From Archangium gephyra (GTDB lineage Bacteria; Myxococcota; Myxococcia; Myxococcales; Myxococcaceae): a stretch of 64,000 nt of DNA. Within the stretch, counting starts at the first letter, position 1. Each line of letters starts with the position of its first letter. The position numbers and the translations under genes were made by a program. Under the pieces are notes generated by a model. It had not been told where the DNA came from and did no database searches. It worked only from the letters and a program-made list of their open reading frames with translations. Below, piece by piece: positions 40,682 through 48,074 of this stretch. The DNA lies in contig NZ_CP011509.1 of assembly GCF_001027285.1 (NCBI RefSeq), positions 1,248,501-1,312,500 on the forward strand, read 5' to 3'.

Positions 40682-41182
40682 ATGTCCTCCAATCCCGAGC
40701 CACCGCCAGCGGTTCCTCCTCGCCCCACGCCGCCCCAGCCCAAGCCGCCCCGGAGCTGGCTGCTGGTTCGCTTCGTGGGCGCCTGCATGAGCGGGCTGCT
40801 GTTCATCCATGGGGCGTTTGCTTGGATGTATTACCCCCTGCCCATCGAGGAGTACGTGGGCGTGCTCGGGGCCGTTGCCGGGTCCGCCGTGGTTTCGTTT
40901 CTGGTCTGGATGCCGTTCTGTGCGTGGGTGTTCTACGTGTGCATGGAGGGCCGGCCACCCACCTGGCGCTCCGTGACAGCCGCCTATCTGGAGATGCTGG
41001 GCGAGGGCGCGTTCTGGCTCATGGAACTCCCCGCGCGGATGTTCGTGCGCCTGGTGCGCGCCATCCGCCCGTTCGGACTGGGACTCCGGCCGCGGCTCCA
41101 GGACCTCGAGGACCGCTTGGAGGAGGGTATCGCTCGCCGCATCCGGGGCCGTCGCAACTGGCTGCGCTCCCTCGTGCGCTGA
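40682..41182 (+). CDS. Proline-rich membrane protein
   Basis: 166 residues. A Pro-rich N-terminus (residues 5-24), then two hydrophobic helices (~28-50, SWLLVRFVGACMSGLLFI; ~59-86, VGVLGAVAGSAVVSFLVWM), a short loop, and an amphipathic basic C-terminal region (LRPRLQDLEDRLEEGIARRI). It looks like a small inner-membrane protein with cytosolic tails; no known domain. Codon use fits the neighbourhood. Function unknown. Confidence 0.65.
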   Translation: MSSNPEPPPAVPPRPTPPQPKPPRSWLLVRFVGACMSGLLFIHGAFAWMYYPLPIEEYVGVLGAVAGSAVVSFLVWMPFCAWVFYVCMEGRPPTWRSVTAAYLEMLGEGAFWLMELPARMFVRLVRAIRPFGLGLRPRLQDLEDRLEEGIARRIRGRRNWLRSLVR

Positions 41183-41201
41183 CGGTGAGCAGGCCTCACC
41201 T

Positions 41202-41223
41202 GACGCACCGGGTACCTCCTGGA
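41202..41223 (+). repeat. Dispersed repeat, copy 1
   Basis: GACGCACCGGGTACCTCCTG plus GA occurs here and again at 41821-41842. The ~17 bases before both copies are also related (GTGAG.AGGCC...ACC), so the shared unit is roughly 38 bp. Copies lie 3' of the 40682 gene and in the leader of the 41904 gene. Confidence 0.8.
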
Positions 41224-41383
41224 GCGCAGGTATGGGAAATCCACGATGGCGGACACGCGTCACCTTCGGACTCGCGCACCATTTGCGCAGGGCCGATCCG
41301 GTGAGGTCCATTTCCTTCCACCTGGGGCAGGCTGCCTCGCTTAACGTGGCCCGCGCAGTGCCCACCCAGGAGACACATCACGT

Positions 41384-41674
41384 ATGCGCAGCGCAATCAT
41401 CGCAGGGTTGATGGCAGTGGGGATGCTGGCAGGTTGTGGGGGCACCACGACCGATAGAAGCGGAGAGGTGCACCTCGTGTGCGCCGACGGCACCGCGTGC
41501 ACCGGTTCCGCCGACGAGTGTGCGGCGATGAAGTGCGGCGAGTCCGAGGGCACGAAGCACGCTCAAGAGTTCAGCATGATTTGTTGCGACGGCAGCGAAT
41601 GCTACACCCCCGGCGCTCCTTCCATCTGCATCGACTACTGCAACAGGTACGGCGACGGCAGCTGGTGCGGGTAA
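41384..41674 (+). CDS. Small cysteine-rich lipoprotein
   Basis: 96 residues. Lipoprotein signal MRSAIIAGLMAVGMLAGC with the lipobox Cys at 18. The 78-residue mature part contains ten further cysteines (for example TACTGSADEC, MKCGES, MICCDGSEC, SICIDYC, SWCG), which could form five disulfides, giving a knottin-like or defensin-like fold. Such small Cys-rich lipoproteins are species- or genus-restricted. An AGGAG ribosome site precedes the ATG, and a perfect 11-bp hairpin follows the stop. Function unknown. Confidence 0.75.
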   Translation: MRSAIIAGLMAVGMLAGCGGTTTDRSGEVHLVCADGTACTGSADECAAMKCGESEGTKHAQEFSMICCDGSECYTPGAPSICIDYCNRYGDGSWCG

Positions 41675-41696
41675 CACCGCTCGTTTTGTCCATATG

Positions 41697-41728
41697 GCGG
41701 CCCGCCCCGAGCTTTCAGGGCGGGCCGC
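41697..41728 (+). terminator. Hairpin after the Cys-rich lipoprotein gene
   Basis: GCGGCCCGCCC / GGGCGGGCCGC form a perfect 11-bp stem around a 10-nt loop, 22 nt after the stop codon, followed by TGTGTTT. A strong stem with a weak T-run, probably an intrinsic terminator. Confidence 0.65.
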
Positions 41729-41758
41729 TGTGTTTCGATGGGTGGTGTCATGGGTGGT

Positions 41759-41842
41759 GTCAGACGATTCGAGAGACGAGGGACATCTTCTCCGGCGTAC
41801 CCGTGAGTAGGCCCCCACCCGACGCACCGGGTACCTCCTGGA
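41759..41842 (+). repeat. Dispersed repeats, copies near 41759 and 41821
   Basis: 41759-41781 (GTCAGACGATTCG, one base, GAGACGAGG) recurs at 42775-42799 with a three-base spacer. 41821-41842 is the second copy of the 41202 repeat. Just upstream, ATGGGTGGTGTC occurs twice head-to-tail (41738-41749, 41750-41761). Confidence 0.7.
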
Positions 41843-41903
41843 AGTAGGGGGCGGTCCATGCGAACAAGAGCACCTGGCCCGGGGAGGCCAGGGAGGAGCA
41901 AGC

Positions 41904-42677
41904 ATGGACGAGGAGAAGAAGTCCGAAGAGAGCGAGGAGGGAGCGGAGCGGGTAGGGCCGTACCTGCTTCAGGAGCAGGTGGAGCAGGGCGACGACAGCC
42001 AGGAGGAGCTCTACCTGGCCACGAACGAGATGAGCGGGGCCACGGCCCTGGTGCGCAAGCACGCCGCCGAGGAGAGCAAGGCACCGCGGAGGGATTGGCG
42101 GGTGTACCTCGGCTCCTGGGCCTCACGAGGCTACTCGGCCATGGAAGTGGAGCACACCGACTGGGCCAGGGCCCAGGACAGGCAGACGGCGGAGTCGTTG
42201 CTGCTCACGTTGGAAGGTGTGCTCGAGGAAGCGCGGCGCATGGTCCGCGCCGTGTCTGGCCCCCACGAGTCCAGCCTCCGGTGGCGTCTGGGATGGGGCG
42301 TGGCGAGCGCCGTCACGGTCTGCGCCCTGCTCCTGGCGCTGGTGTGTCTGGCCCCCGTGTCCCATCCCCCGAGCGCCCATCCAGCGCCCCTGAGCCACGA
42401 AGTGCCCACGGCAGTCGAGACGCCGGACTTCGACGCGTGGCTCTCGGACACCACCCCCGAGGGGCAAACCGTGCTCGCCCGGCCTCTGCCGAAAGAGCCT
42501 TTCAAAGGACAGAAGCGCCCGCCCTGCACCCGCTACACCGAGGTCGAGCTCGTCGGCGCCTGCTGGGCGCCTCACAAACTCAAGGCCCCGTGTCCGGAGA
42601 CCCTCTTCGAGTACCAGGGGGAGTGCTATCTGCCCTCGTTCAGTGCCCGGCCGCCGCCCTCGTCGCTCGGGCAGTAA
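41904..42677 (+). CDS. Membrane protein with myxobacterial kinase-type Cys tail
   Basis: 257 residues. The N-terminal part (VGPYLLQEQVEQGDDSQEELYLATNEMSGATALVRK) looks like a truncated Ser/Thr-kinase N-lobe start with no catalytic loop. One membrane helix spans about 131-152 (ASAVTVCALLLALVCLAPV). The periplasmic C-terminus (RPPCTRYTEVELVGACWAPH ... CPETLFEYQGECY) is the Cys-containing tail typical of myxobacterial membrane kinases. The protein therefore looks like a kinase from which the catalytic domain has been lost, or an adaptor sharing the sensor tail. GGGAGGAG precedes the ATG. Function unknown. Confidence 0.7.
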   Translation: MDEEKKSEESEEGAERVGPYLLQEQVEQGDDSQEELYLATNEMSGATALVRKHAAEESKAPRRDWRVYLGSWASRGYSAMEVEHTDWARAQDRQTAESLLLTLEGVLEEARRMVRAVSGPHESSLRWRLGWGVASAVTVCALLLALVCLAPVSHPPSAHPAPLSHEVPTAVETPDFDAWLSDTTPEGQTVLARPLPKEPFKGQKRPPCTRYTEVELVGACWAPHKLKAPCPETLFEYQGECYLPSFSARPPPSSLGQ

Positions 42678-42774
42678 GGGGCGCGGGGCCGCTCGCGTCT
42701 GGCCCCGGTTTCGCTCGTCGTCCCGCCCCCCGCGAGCCTCGGCCGTGCATGCTGAGTCGTAGGCCAGCAAGGAG

Positions 42775-42799
42775 GTCAGACGATTCGTAGGAGACGAGG
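42775..42799 (+). repeat. Dispersed repeat, second copy
   Basis: GTCAGACGATTCG, spacer TAG, GAGACGAGG; matches 41759-41781 except for the spacer length. It lies between the 41904 gene and the histidine-kinase remnant. Confidence 0.7.
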
Positions 42800-42832
42800 T
42801 GTCGGAACAAGTCCTTTGACACCTCCCCCCCC

Positions 42833-42922
42833 CTGACGGTCCACAGTGACGGACTCGGGCGTGGCGCCACGTTCACGCTGGAACTGCCCTATCAGTCCAT
42901 CGAGGAGCCCGCACGAGGACTA
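42833..42922 (+). pseudogene. Remnant of a histidine-kinase ATPase domain
   Basis: Thirty codons read LTVHSDGLGRGATFTLELP followed by YQSIEEPARGL. The first 19 residues match the very end of a histidine-kinase HATPase domain (H-S-x-G-x-G-x-G-A-T-F-T-x-x-L-P, the G2 box and last strand). Nothing upstream in frame continues the domain: it is preceded by a C-rich run and intergenic repeats. This appears to be the 3' end of a lost kinase gene, cut off by a deletion or by arrival of the neighbouring 42920-45220 module. Confidence 0.6.
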
Positions 42923-44101
42923 CAGGATCTTCGGCTCGCGGACCGTGATGTGCAGGTGGTGGGCGTGGAGCGTCTCATTGCTATTGCTCTGCATGTTGGG
43001 TTTCGCGGCGACGGCGTCTTGCGTGTTGTCGTCCATGAACCATGGGTCGAACAGCTGCGAGACGCAGGAACTCGCCGCGAGGGCTTCCCGGTAGGCCTTC
43101 ACGCGTGCGGGCTCGTTCTTGTCGCGCTCTTCCTCCCATTTCTTCTTGGCCTCTTTCTTCTCCTCTCCCTTCGCCGCCTGGTATTCCGCGAACAGCTTCT
43201 TCTCCTCGTCGCTGACGTTGGTGGTATCGACAGCGCCCTTCTTCCGGAGTTCCTCGCGGTTCATGCGGGTTCCGGCGACATAGTTCACGTCCAGGCCGAG
43301 CCCGGCGCGATGGGCGATGGAACCCAGGATGGGTCTCCACGCCGAACTCATCGTGATGCTGGCGACGCCGGCCTCGAGGGCCGCGTTGAAGAGGGCCGCA
43401 TACCCACCCGGGTGGACTCGTGGCAGTCCGTCGGCGAGCAGCTCGTATTTGACGATGTTCTGCTTGGGGTTGTCCGAGTCCGCGAACGTCACCGTGAGCG
43501 TCGCCGCGGGCTTCTTCCCTGCCTCCGGGGTCGAGATGACCAGTTTCTTCTCGGTCAACCCGTTGTAGATGCTCTTGATGGCAGCCGTGACCTCCGCGCT
43601 GGTGCCCTTGGGCATCAAGGCATCGACCTCGGTGTCCGTGTACTTGTGAGAGATCTTCAGCCAGATGTCGCCGGTGAGCAGGGCCGTGTAGTTGTCTGAT
43701 TTCGCGTCCTTGCTCTCGGTCTTCGTCGGCGTGTCGCTGTCCTTGTGCTTGCCCTTCTTCTCGGTGACCGTCACCATGACGTCGAGTTCGGCGGGCGTGA
43801 CCTCGTACACAGGCTCCTTCCGGTACGAGGGATGCGCGTCGCTGTTGAGATACAGCGCCACCTTCTGTCCGGGTTCGGCGAACGTGATGATCTTTCCGCC
43901 TGCTCCGTTGACCCGCTTGGGCTTGTCTTTGTACTCCGCCAGGACGTTGCCGTTGATGGCCACTGCGTACGGAATGTTCAGGTTCTTCGCCCCGCCCTTG
44001 AAGACATAGGTGACCTTCCGCTTGCCATCGACCTTCGAGTCCGTCGTCCCCTCGTGGCCCGGCTTGGTCTGGGTAGTAGACGCTGGTTTCGGCCCGCTCA
44101 C
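42920..44101 (-). CDS. LAS-type metallopeptidase, putative T6SS effector
   Basis: 393 residues, no signal peptide. The C-terminal region has the LAS (M15/M74) zinc-peptidase layout: SAWRP, then GSIAHRAGLGLDVNYV (H-x6-D) and, near the end, HAHHLHITV (HxH). These enzymes cut peptidoglycan peptide bonds. The N-terminal ~120 residues (VTYVFKGGAKNLNIPYAVAI, YLNSDAHPSYRKEPVYEVTP) form a beta domain, then a charged Lys/Glu-rich linker. A GTG start sits 1 nt after the previous stop. It is preceded by two genes of the type that accompany VgrG effectors, so I infer a wall-degrading cargo. Host secretion genes are outside the window. Confidence 0.72.
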   Translation of the reverse strand: MSGPKPASTTQTKPGHEGTTDSKVDGKRKVTYVFKGGAKNLNIPYAVAINGNVLAEYKDKPKRVNGAGGKIITFAEPGQKVALYLNSDAHPSYRKEPVYEVTPAELDVMVTVTEKKGKHKDSDTPTKTESKDAKSDNYTALLTGDIWLKISHKYTDTEVDALMPKGTSAEVTAAIKSIYNGLTEKKLVISTPEAGKKPAATLTVTFADSDNPKQNIVKYELLADGLPRVHPGGYAALFNAALEAGVASITMSSAWRPILGSIAHRAGLGLDVNYVAGTRMNREELRKKGAVDTTNVSDEEKKLFAEYQAAKGEEKKEAKKKWEEERDKNEPARVKAYREALAASSCVSQLFDPWFMDDNTQDAVAAKPNMQSNSNETLHAHHLHITVREPKIL

Positions 44102-44102
44102 G

Positions 44103-44420
44103 TCAGCAGCCCTCCGCGAATTCAGTGTCAGACGCCTTCTCTGGCAACTCCACCTCCCAGAAGACCTTCACGCCCTGGGGGCTCGTGGTGACGACCTGCT
44201 CCGTTTTTCCTTCCTCGTCCGTCCTGCCGAACAGGACGCGGCCATCTTGCAACTCGATGCGGTAGGGCAGGTCGGAGACCGGTTTGCCGCTGACCGAGTC
44301 GAGCGCGCGGAAGCGCTCCTTGAAGCCCATGGAACACTGCTGGATGGCGCTGTCCACCGGCGTCGCATCCATTTGACTGGAATTGGGATTGGTGGGCCTG
44401 GGCCCACGGTTCCTGGTCAT
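44103..44420 (-). CDS. Small effector-associated beta-domain protein
   Basis: 105 residues, no signal peptide. The core DSVSGKPVSDLPYRIELQDG, then RVLFGRTDEEGKTEQVVTTSP, is the carboxypeptidase-regulatory-like pattern (..G.P....PY.I.L.DGR...G.TD..G.T) found in many type VI effectors and VgrG-linked proteins. It overlaps the upstream gene (ATGA) and ends 1 nt before the metallopeptidase start, so the three are translationally coupled. It probably acts as a delivery adaptor or chaperone for the peptidase. The exact role is inferred. Confidence 0.7.
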   Translation of the reverse strand: MTRNRGPRPTNPNSSQMDATPVDSAIQQCSMGFKERFRALDSVSGKPVSDLPYRIELQDGRVLFGRTDEEGKTEQVVTTSPQGVKVFWEVELPEKASDTEFAEGC

Positions 44421-45220
44421 GGAGGTGCCTCTCCGCTGTAATAGGCGAGTATGTGATCGAACCAGGCCAGCGACTGCATCTCCAGAAGCCCGACGCGCTC
44501 CGTGGAATCGAAGAGGGTGGCATCGCTCAGGAGCCGGGCGATCCATGGGTACAGCGGATCCTCTGCGCACCCGTGACCCAACGCCATCATGAGCACGATG
44601 AGCAGGGCGCGGATCCGAAGGGTGGAGAGCCCGTGCCGCGACGCGACCTGGAGACCACGATGGATCAGCGCCCGGAGCCCCTCCTCACCGATGTACTCCG
44701 CTTTGCGTGGGTGGGCCTGCGTGAGCTGCCGCAGCATGTCGGCGACGAAGCGCTCGGACCCGGAGGACGACGAGGGCATTGGACCGACAAAGTCGCGGCT
44801 GCGCTGCACCAGGGACTTGAGGTGGTGAAGCGTGTCCAGCGCGTGGACATCCTCGGGACCGGAGATCGCCTCTTGATACTCAAGGATCTTCACGTAGAGC
44901 CAATCGGCGCGCTGCTGCTGGGTGCCCGCGTCCGGGTGGCTCAGGAGCTCGGTCGCCCACGGATATTGGGGATCGGTGTCGAAATGACTGCCAAACAGCA
45001 GCATCGACTCGAGGTACAGCCGGACGGGTCCGCGAAAGGTGAGTCCACGGCTGGCGGCACGGGCGACGCCGAGGCGAATGGTTTCGCGCAGTTGCTCCGC
45101 CCCGGCTGCCTCGACGAGCGGCGGGAAGAACTGGCCGAGATGGACGGCCATCTCGTTCTCGAAGACGCGGCTCATCGCCGCACCCAGTCCTTCCAACTGC
45201 TGCCTTCCAAGTCTCAGCAT
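44417..45220 (-). CDS. Duplicated helical protein of a T6SS-like cassette
   Basis: 267 residues, mostly alpha-helical. Two related halves are visible: FENEMAVHLGQFFP ... YLESMLLFGSHFDTDPQYPW ATELL, and FVADMLRQLTQAHP ... LIVLMMALGHGCAEDPLYPW IARLL. The motif G..(F/C)..DP.YPW appears in both. Proteins of this type, usually with one copy, sit beside PAAR/VgrG/effector genes in many proteobacteria; their function is unknown. It heads the three-gene module with a GAGGGAGA ribosome site, and an inverted repeat at 45355-45379 separates it from the AmrS gene. Confidence 0.7.
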   Translation of the reverse strand: MLRLGRQQLEGLGAAMSRVFENEMAVHLGQFFPPLVEAAGAEQLRETIRLGVARAASRGLTFRGPVRLYLESMLLFGSHFDTDPQYPWATELLSHPDAGTQQQRADWLYVKILEYQEAISGPEDVHALDTLHHLKSLVQRSRDFVGPMPSSSSGSERFVADMLRQLTQAHPRKAEYIGEEGLRALIHRGLQVASRHGLSTLRIRALLIVLMMALGHGCAEDPLYPWIARLLSDATLFDSTERVGLLEMQSLAWFDHILAYYSGEAPP

Positions 45221-45354
45221 GCGGGATGATCTCCCTCGGGCCCGGAGCCGCATGGGGTGGATGCGCCAGTTCAGGGGCAGGAAACTGACATCGTGGGCTA
45301 CTTCACACCCCGTGAAGGAGCGGAGTCAATCGCCGTTCTGCCTTCGGATTGGGT

Positions 45355-45379
45355 CCACCCCACCTGGCGGATGGGGTGG
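45355..45379 (-). terminator. Hairpin downstream of the AmrS gene
   Basis: CCACCCCA / TGGGGTGG, an 8-bp perfect stem around CCTGGCGGA, just after the AmrS stop (the gene reads leftward) and before the effector-like module. Probably ends the AmrS transcript; no T-run. Confidence 0.5.
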
Positions 45380-45390
45380 GAGCAGCGGCG

Positions 45391-46464
45391 CTACATCACA
45401 GCGACGGGGCGCCGGCGGCGGCCGAAGTCTCCCGGTTTCGCATCGAAGTGGCCCGGAATCTTCGCTCCACAGTCCGGGCAGTTACCTTCCTCCGTCAGCC
45501 GGTACGTGAGGATGTCGTGCCAGTCCCGCACGATGAGCTCTCCGCCGCAGTCCGGGCACAGCGTCGTCTCGCCCGCGGGGTCGTGCGTGTTCCCCGTGTA
45601 CACGTACCGCAGCCCCGCCTTGCGCGCGATCTCCCTCGCCCTCCTCAGCGTCTCCGGTGGCGTCGGCGGGATGTCCCTCAGCTTGTAGTCCGGGTGGAAC
45701 GCCGTGAAGAACAACGGCACGTCCGGACCCAGGTGCTTCAGCAACCACTCGCTCATCGCCCCCACCTCCGCGTCCGAGTCGTTCTTCCCCGGAATCAGCA
45801 GCGTGGTGAGCTCCAGCCACGTCTTCGTCTCGTGCCGCAGATACTCGAGCGTCTCCAGCACCGGCTTCAGGTGCGCCGCCGTCAGCTGGAAGTAGAAGTC
45901 CTCCGTGAACGCCTTCAGGTCCACGTTCGCCGCGTCCATCTTCGCGTAGAACTCGCGGCGCGGCTCGGCGTGCATGTACCCCGCCGTCACCGCCACCGTC
46001 TTGATTCCTCGCGCATGGCACGCGTCCGCCACGTCCATGGCGTACTCGGCGAAGATGACCGGGTCGTTGTACGTGAAGGCCACGCTCCGGCAGCCGTACG
46101 CCTCTGCCGCCCGCGCAATTCCCTCGGGGCTCGCCTCGTCGGTGAGCCGGTCCATCTCACGGGACTTGGAGATGTCCCAGTTCTGGCAGAACCGGCACGC
46201 CAGGTTGCACCCCGCCGTCCCGAACGACAGCACGCTGCTGCCCGGGTGGAAGTGCGCCAGCGGCTTCTTCTCGATGGGGTCCACGCAGAACCCCGACGAG
46301 CGCCCATACGTCGCCAGCACCATCCGGTCGCCCGTGCGCTGGCGCACGAAACACATGCCCCGCTGGCCCTCGTGCAGCTTGCAGTCGCGCGGGCACAGGT
46401 CGCACTGGAGGCGCCCGTCCTCCAGCGCATGCCACCACCTCGCGGGATGTTCGCTCTCTCGCAT
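45391..46464 (-). CDS. amrS: AmmeMemoRadiSam-system radical SAM enzyme
   Basis: 357 residues. A Cys-rich N-terminal segment (LQCDLCPRDCKLHEGQRGMC) leads to the radical SAM motif CNLACRFC (CxxxCxxC) at about residues 83-90, with the GTAG... lead-in and QNWDISKSREM after it, the PflA-like pattern of AmrS. The C-terminus has two zinc-ribbon-like knuckles (CPDCGGEL ... CPDCGAKIP). The partner genes of the system (AmmeMemo proteins) are not in this window. GGAGGGAGA precedes the ATG at 46464. The substrate is unknown. Confidence 0.88.
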   Translation of the reverse strand: MRESEHPARWWHALEDGRLQCDLCPRDCKLHEGQRGMCFVRQRTGDRMVLATYGRSSGFCVDPIEKKPLAHFHPGSSVLSFGTAGCNLACRFCQNWDISKSREMDRLTDEASPEGIARAAEAYGCRSVAFTYNDPVIFAEYAMDVADACHARGIKTVAVTAGYMHAEPRREFYAKMDAANVDLKAFTEDFYFQLTAAHLKPVLETLEYLRHETKTWLELTTLLIPGKNDSDAEVGAMSEWLLKHLGPDVPLFFTAFHPDYKLRDIPPTPPETLRRAREIARKAGLRYVYTGNTHDPAGETTLCPDCGGELIVRDWHDILTYRLTEEGNCPDCGAKIPGHFDAKPGDFGRRRRPVAVM

Positions 46465-46476
46465 GTCTCCCTCCCT

Positions 46477-46500
46477 GGGTGGCGGAACGTCCCGCCACCC
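46477..46500. other. Inverted repeat upstream of amrS
   Basis: GGGTGGCGG / CCGCCACCC, a perfect 9-bp stem with loop AACGTC, lying 13 bp before the amrS start codon. It may terminate the ferritin-like transcript or act in the amrS leader. Confidence 0.45.
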
Positions 46501-46540
46501 GGCTGAACATGGGGAAACACGCCGAGGGTGTCCGGCTGTC

Positions 46541-46580
46541 CCGCCCGGCACCGCTCCTTCCTGGGCGGGCCGCCGGGCGG
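46541..46580 (-). terminator. Hairpin downstream of the ferritin-like gene
   Basis: CCGCCCGGC / GCCGGGCGG, a 9-bp stem with a 22-nt loop that can fold further, placed 14 nt beyond the stop of the leftward ferritin-like gene. Probable terminator. Confidence 0.5.
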
Positions 46581-46593
46581 TCAGGGTTCCGCC

Positions 46594-47061
46594 CTACGGC
46601 TGCACCGGCGTCTGCTCCCAGATGCGGTTGCGCAGTGCGCCCTCGATGAAGGCCAGGTGCCGCTGCTCGTCCGAGTAGTTGCGCTCGATGATGGCGCGCG
46701 TCTCGTCGCTCCACTCCTCTTCCAGCGCCATGCGGTAGGTGCGGTTGGTGAGCAGCTCGTTGCCCCGCATCGCCTGGAGCGCGGCCTCGTTGCCCCTCAT
46801 CGACGTCACCGCCGTGAAGCCCTTGAGGACGACTCCCATCGCGTCTGGCTTCGTCCTCGGCGTACCGCCCAGGCTCACCACCACCCGCGTCAGGTCCTGG
46901 ATGTGGCGCTCATGGTCCGCCTGGAACGCCCGCAGGCTCATGCGCAGCGACTCCACGTCGATCCGGTTGATCGCCGCCTCGTACGCCCCCACCGCGTCGT
47001 GGTCGAGTGCGATCAGGTCATTGAGCCGCTCGATCATCCTGTTCAGATCCATCGCCGCCAT
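46594..47061 (-). CDS. Ferritin-like four-helix protein (DUF2383 type)
   Basis: 155 residues, four long helices. LNDLIALDHDAVGAYEAAINRI (helix 1 with conserved Asp/Glu/His), LRAFQADHERHIQDL (E/DxxH-like), a long GNELLTNRTYRMALEEEW helix and NYSDEQRHLAFIEGAL at the end resemble the PA2169/DUF2383 and rubrerythrin-like proteins, which bind a metal pair or act as stress proteins. GGAGGAGG lies before the ATG at 47061. Upstream of amrS in the same direction but with hairpins between, so probably a separate transcript. Confidence 0.8.
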   Translation of the reverse strand: MAAMDLNRMIERLNDLIALDHDAVGAYEAAINRIDVESLRMSLRAFQADHERHIQDLTRVVVSLGGTPRTKPDAMGVVLKGFTAVTSMRGNEAALQAMRGNELLTNRTYRMALEEEWSDETRAIIERNYSDEQRHLAFIEGALRNRIWEQTPVQP

Positions 47062-47281
47062 GCCGTCCTCCTCCTGTGCCACGCGGGAGCTCCCGCGCCG
47101 CGCAAAGCTGGGCAGGCGGGTGGGGCGCCTCAAGGGGCCCTGGCGGACAATTCCCTACTTCCTGGACGCCCGCTCACCCCGCGAGCGGGCAACCTGGGCG
47201 GCTCTGATCCTGGCCCGTACTCGGGGTATGAGTTGCGCCGGGATGGAAACTTCCGGACGGATTTCGCGATAATCGGAAATC

Positions 47282-48025
47282 ATGAGGATTCAACGCCCGG
47301 GGAGCTCCCCCACCCGGACCCAGGCCGCCCAGACGGAGCCCACGGTCGCGCAGAAGAACACCGTCCGCTCGCCCGCCACCGCCTCGCCCGCCGCCCCGGC
47401 GCGTCCCAGCGATGCCTTCGAGACCACCACCCGCGCCACCGCCCGGGCGCTGACTCCCGGCCGCACCAACGCCGCCCGCAACCTCCCCGCCGAGGTTCCC
47501 ACCGGCACCCGGGACTACTACAAGAAGCGCTACGACGACTTCGTCCGCCGCAACCCCGGCATGAAGCCGCCCGACTACTACATGGAGTACGGCCAGAAGT
47601 ACTGCGACCGCTTCTCCAGCCTCGGGCCCAAGGATCTGACCCCCCAGGGCCTCGAGTGGCGTGACCGCTGCCTCAAGTCCCTCCAGGAGGCCATCGAGAC
47701 CAAGCGGATGGAGGACCCCGTCGGCTTCGCCCAGCTCGAGCGCGACCCCGAGGCCTTCAAGAAGTTCGCCTACGACTCGCACCCGGACGCCTACGTGCAG
47801 TCCGGCCTCTACGATCTGCCCGCGCAGGACCTGCTGAAGATCGGCACCACGCCGGACCTCAAGGACCTGTTCACCAAGGACGGCGTCCGGCAGATCTTCG
47901 TCGCGCTGGGCAAGATGCGGCCCGGAGACGTGGCGGACGTGGCCAAGGAGTCCGTCAAGGAGGCGTGGAAGGACGTCAAGAGCACGTTCACCGACCTCAT
48001 CAAGCTGCCCAAACTTCCCTGGTAG
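47282..48025 (+). CDS. Conserved hypothetical protein, possible cargo or toxin-associated
   Basis: 247 residues. Residues 1-70 are a disordered Pro/Ala/Thr/Arg leader without a signal peptide. The conserved part begins at about 76: TRDYYKKRYDDFVRRNPGMK, PDYYMEYGQKYCDRFSSLG, KDLTPQGLEWRDRCLKSLQE, then a helical C-terminus. I have seen similar YYMEYG..Y..RF..L....L..W blocks in myxobacterial proteins of unknown function. Leaders like this occur on proteins delivered by contractile injection systems, but that is speculation. Followed after 49 nt by an Asp-box protein on the same strand. Confidence 0.6.
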   Translation: MRIQRPGSSPTRTQAAQTEPTVAQKNTVRSPATASPAAPARPSDAFETTTRATARALTPGRTNAARNLPAEVPTGTRDYYKKRYDDFVRRNPGMKPPDYYMEYGQKYCDRFSSLGPKDLTPQGLEWRDRCLKSLQEAIETKRMEDPVGFAQLERDPEAFKKFAYDSHPDAYVQSGLYDLPAQDLLKIGTTPDLKDLFTKDGVRQIFVALGKMRPGDVADVAKESVKEAWKDVKSTFTDLIKLPKLPW

Positions 48026-48074
48026 CGCGAGGGCTGGCATCTTCGCGCCGGATTCGAGCTTCCGAGGTTGACGC

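Noticed and set aside
42950-43699. Plus-strand open frame continuing after the histidine-kinase remnant
   Set aside because: It is the complement of the metallopeptidase gene; no receiver or other signalling domain is readable.
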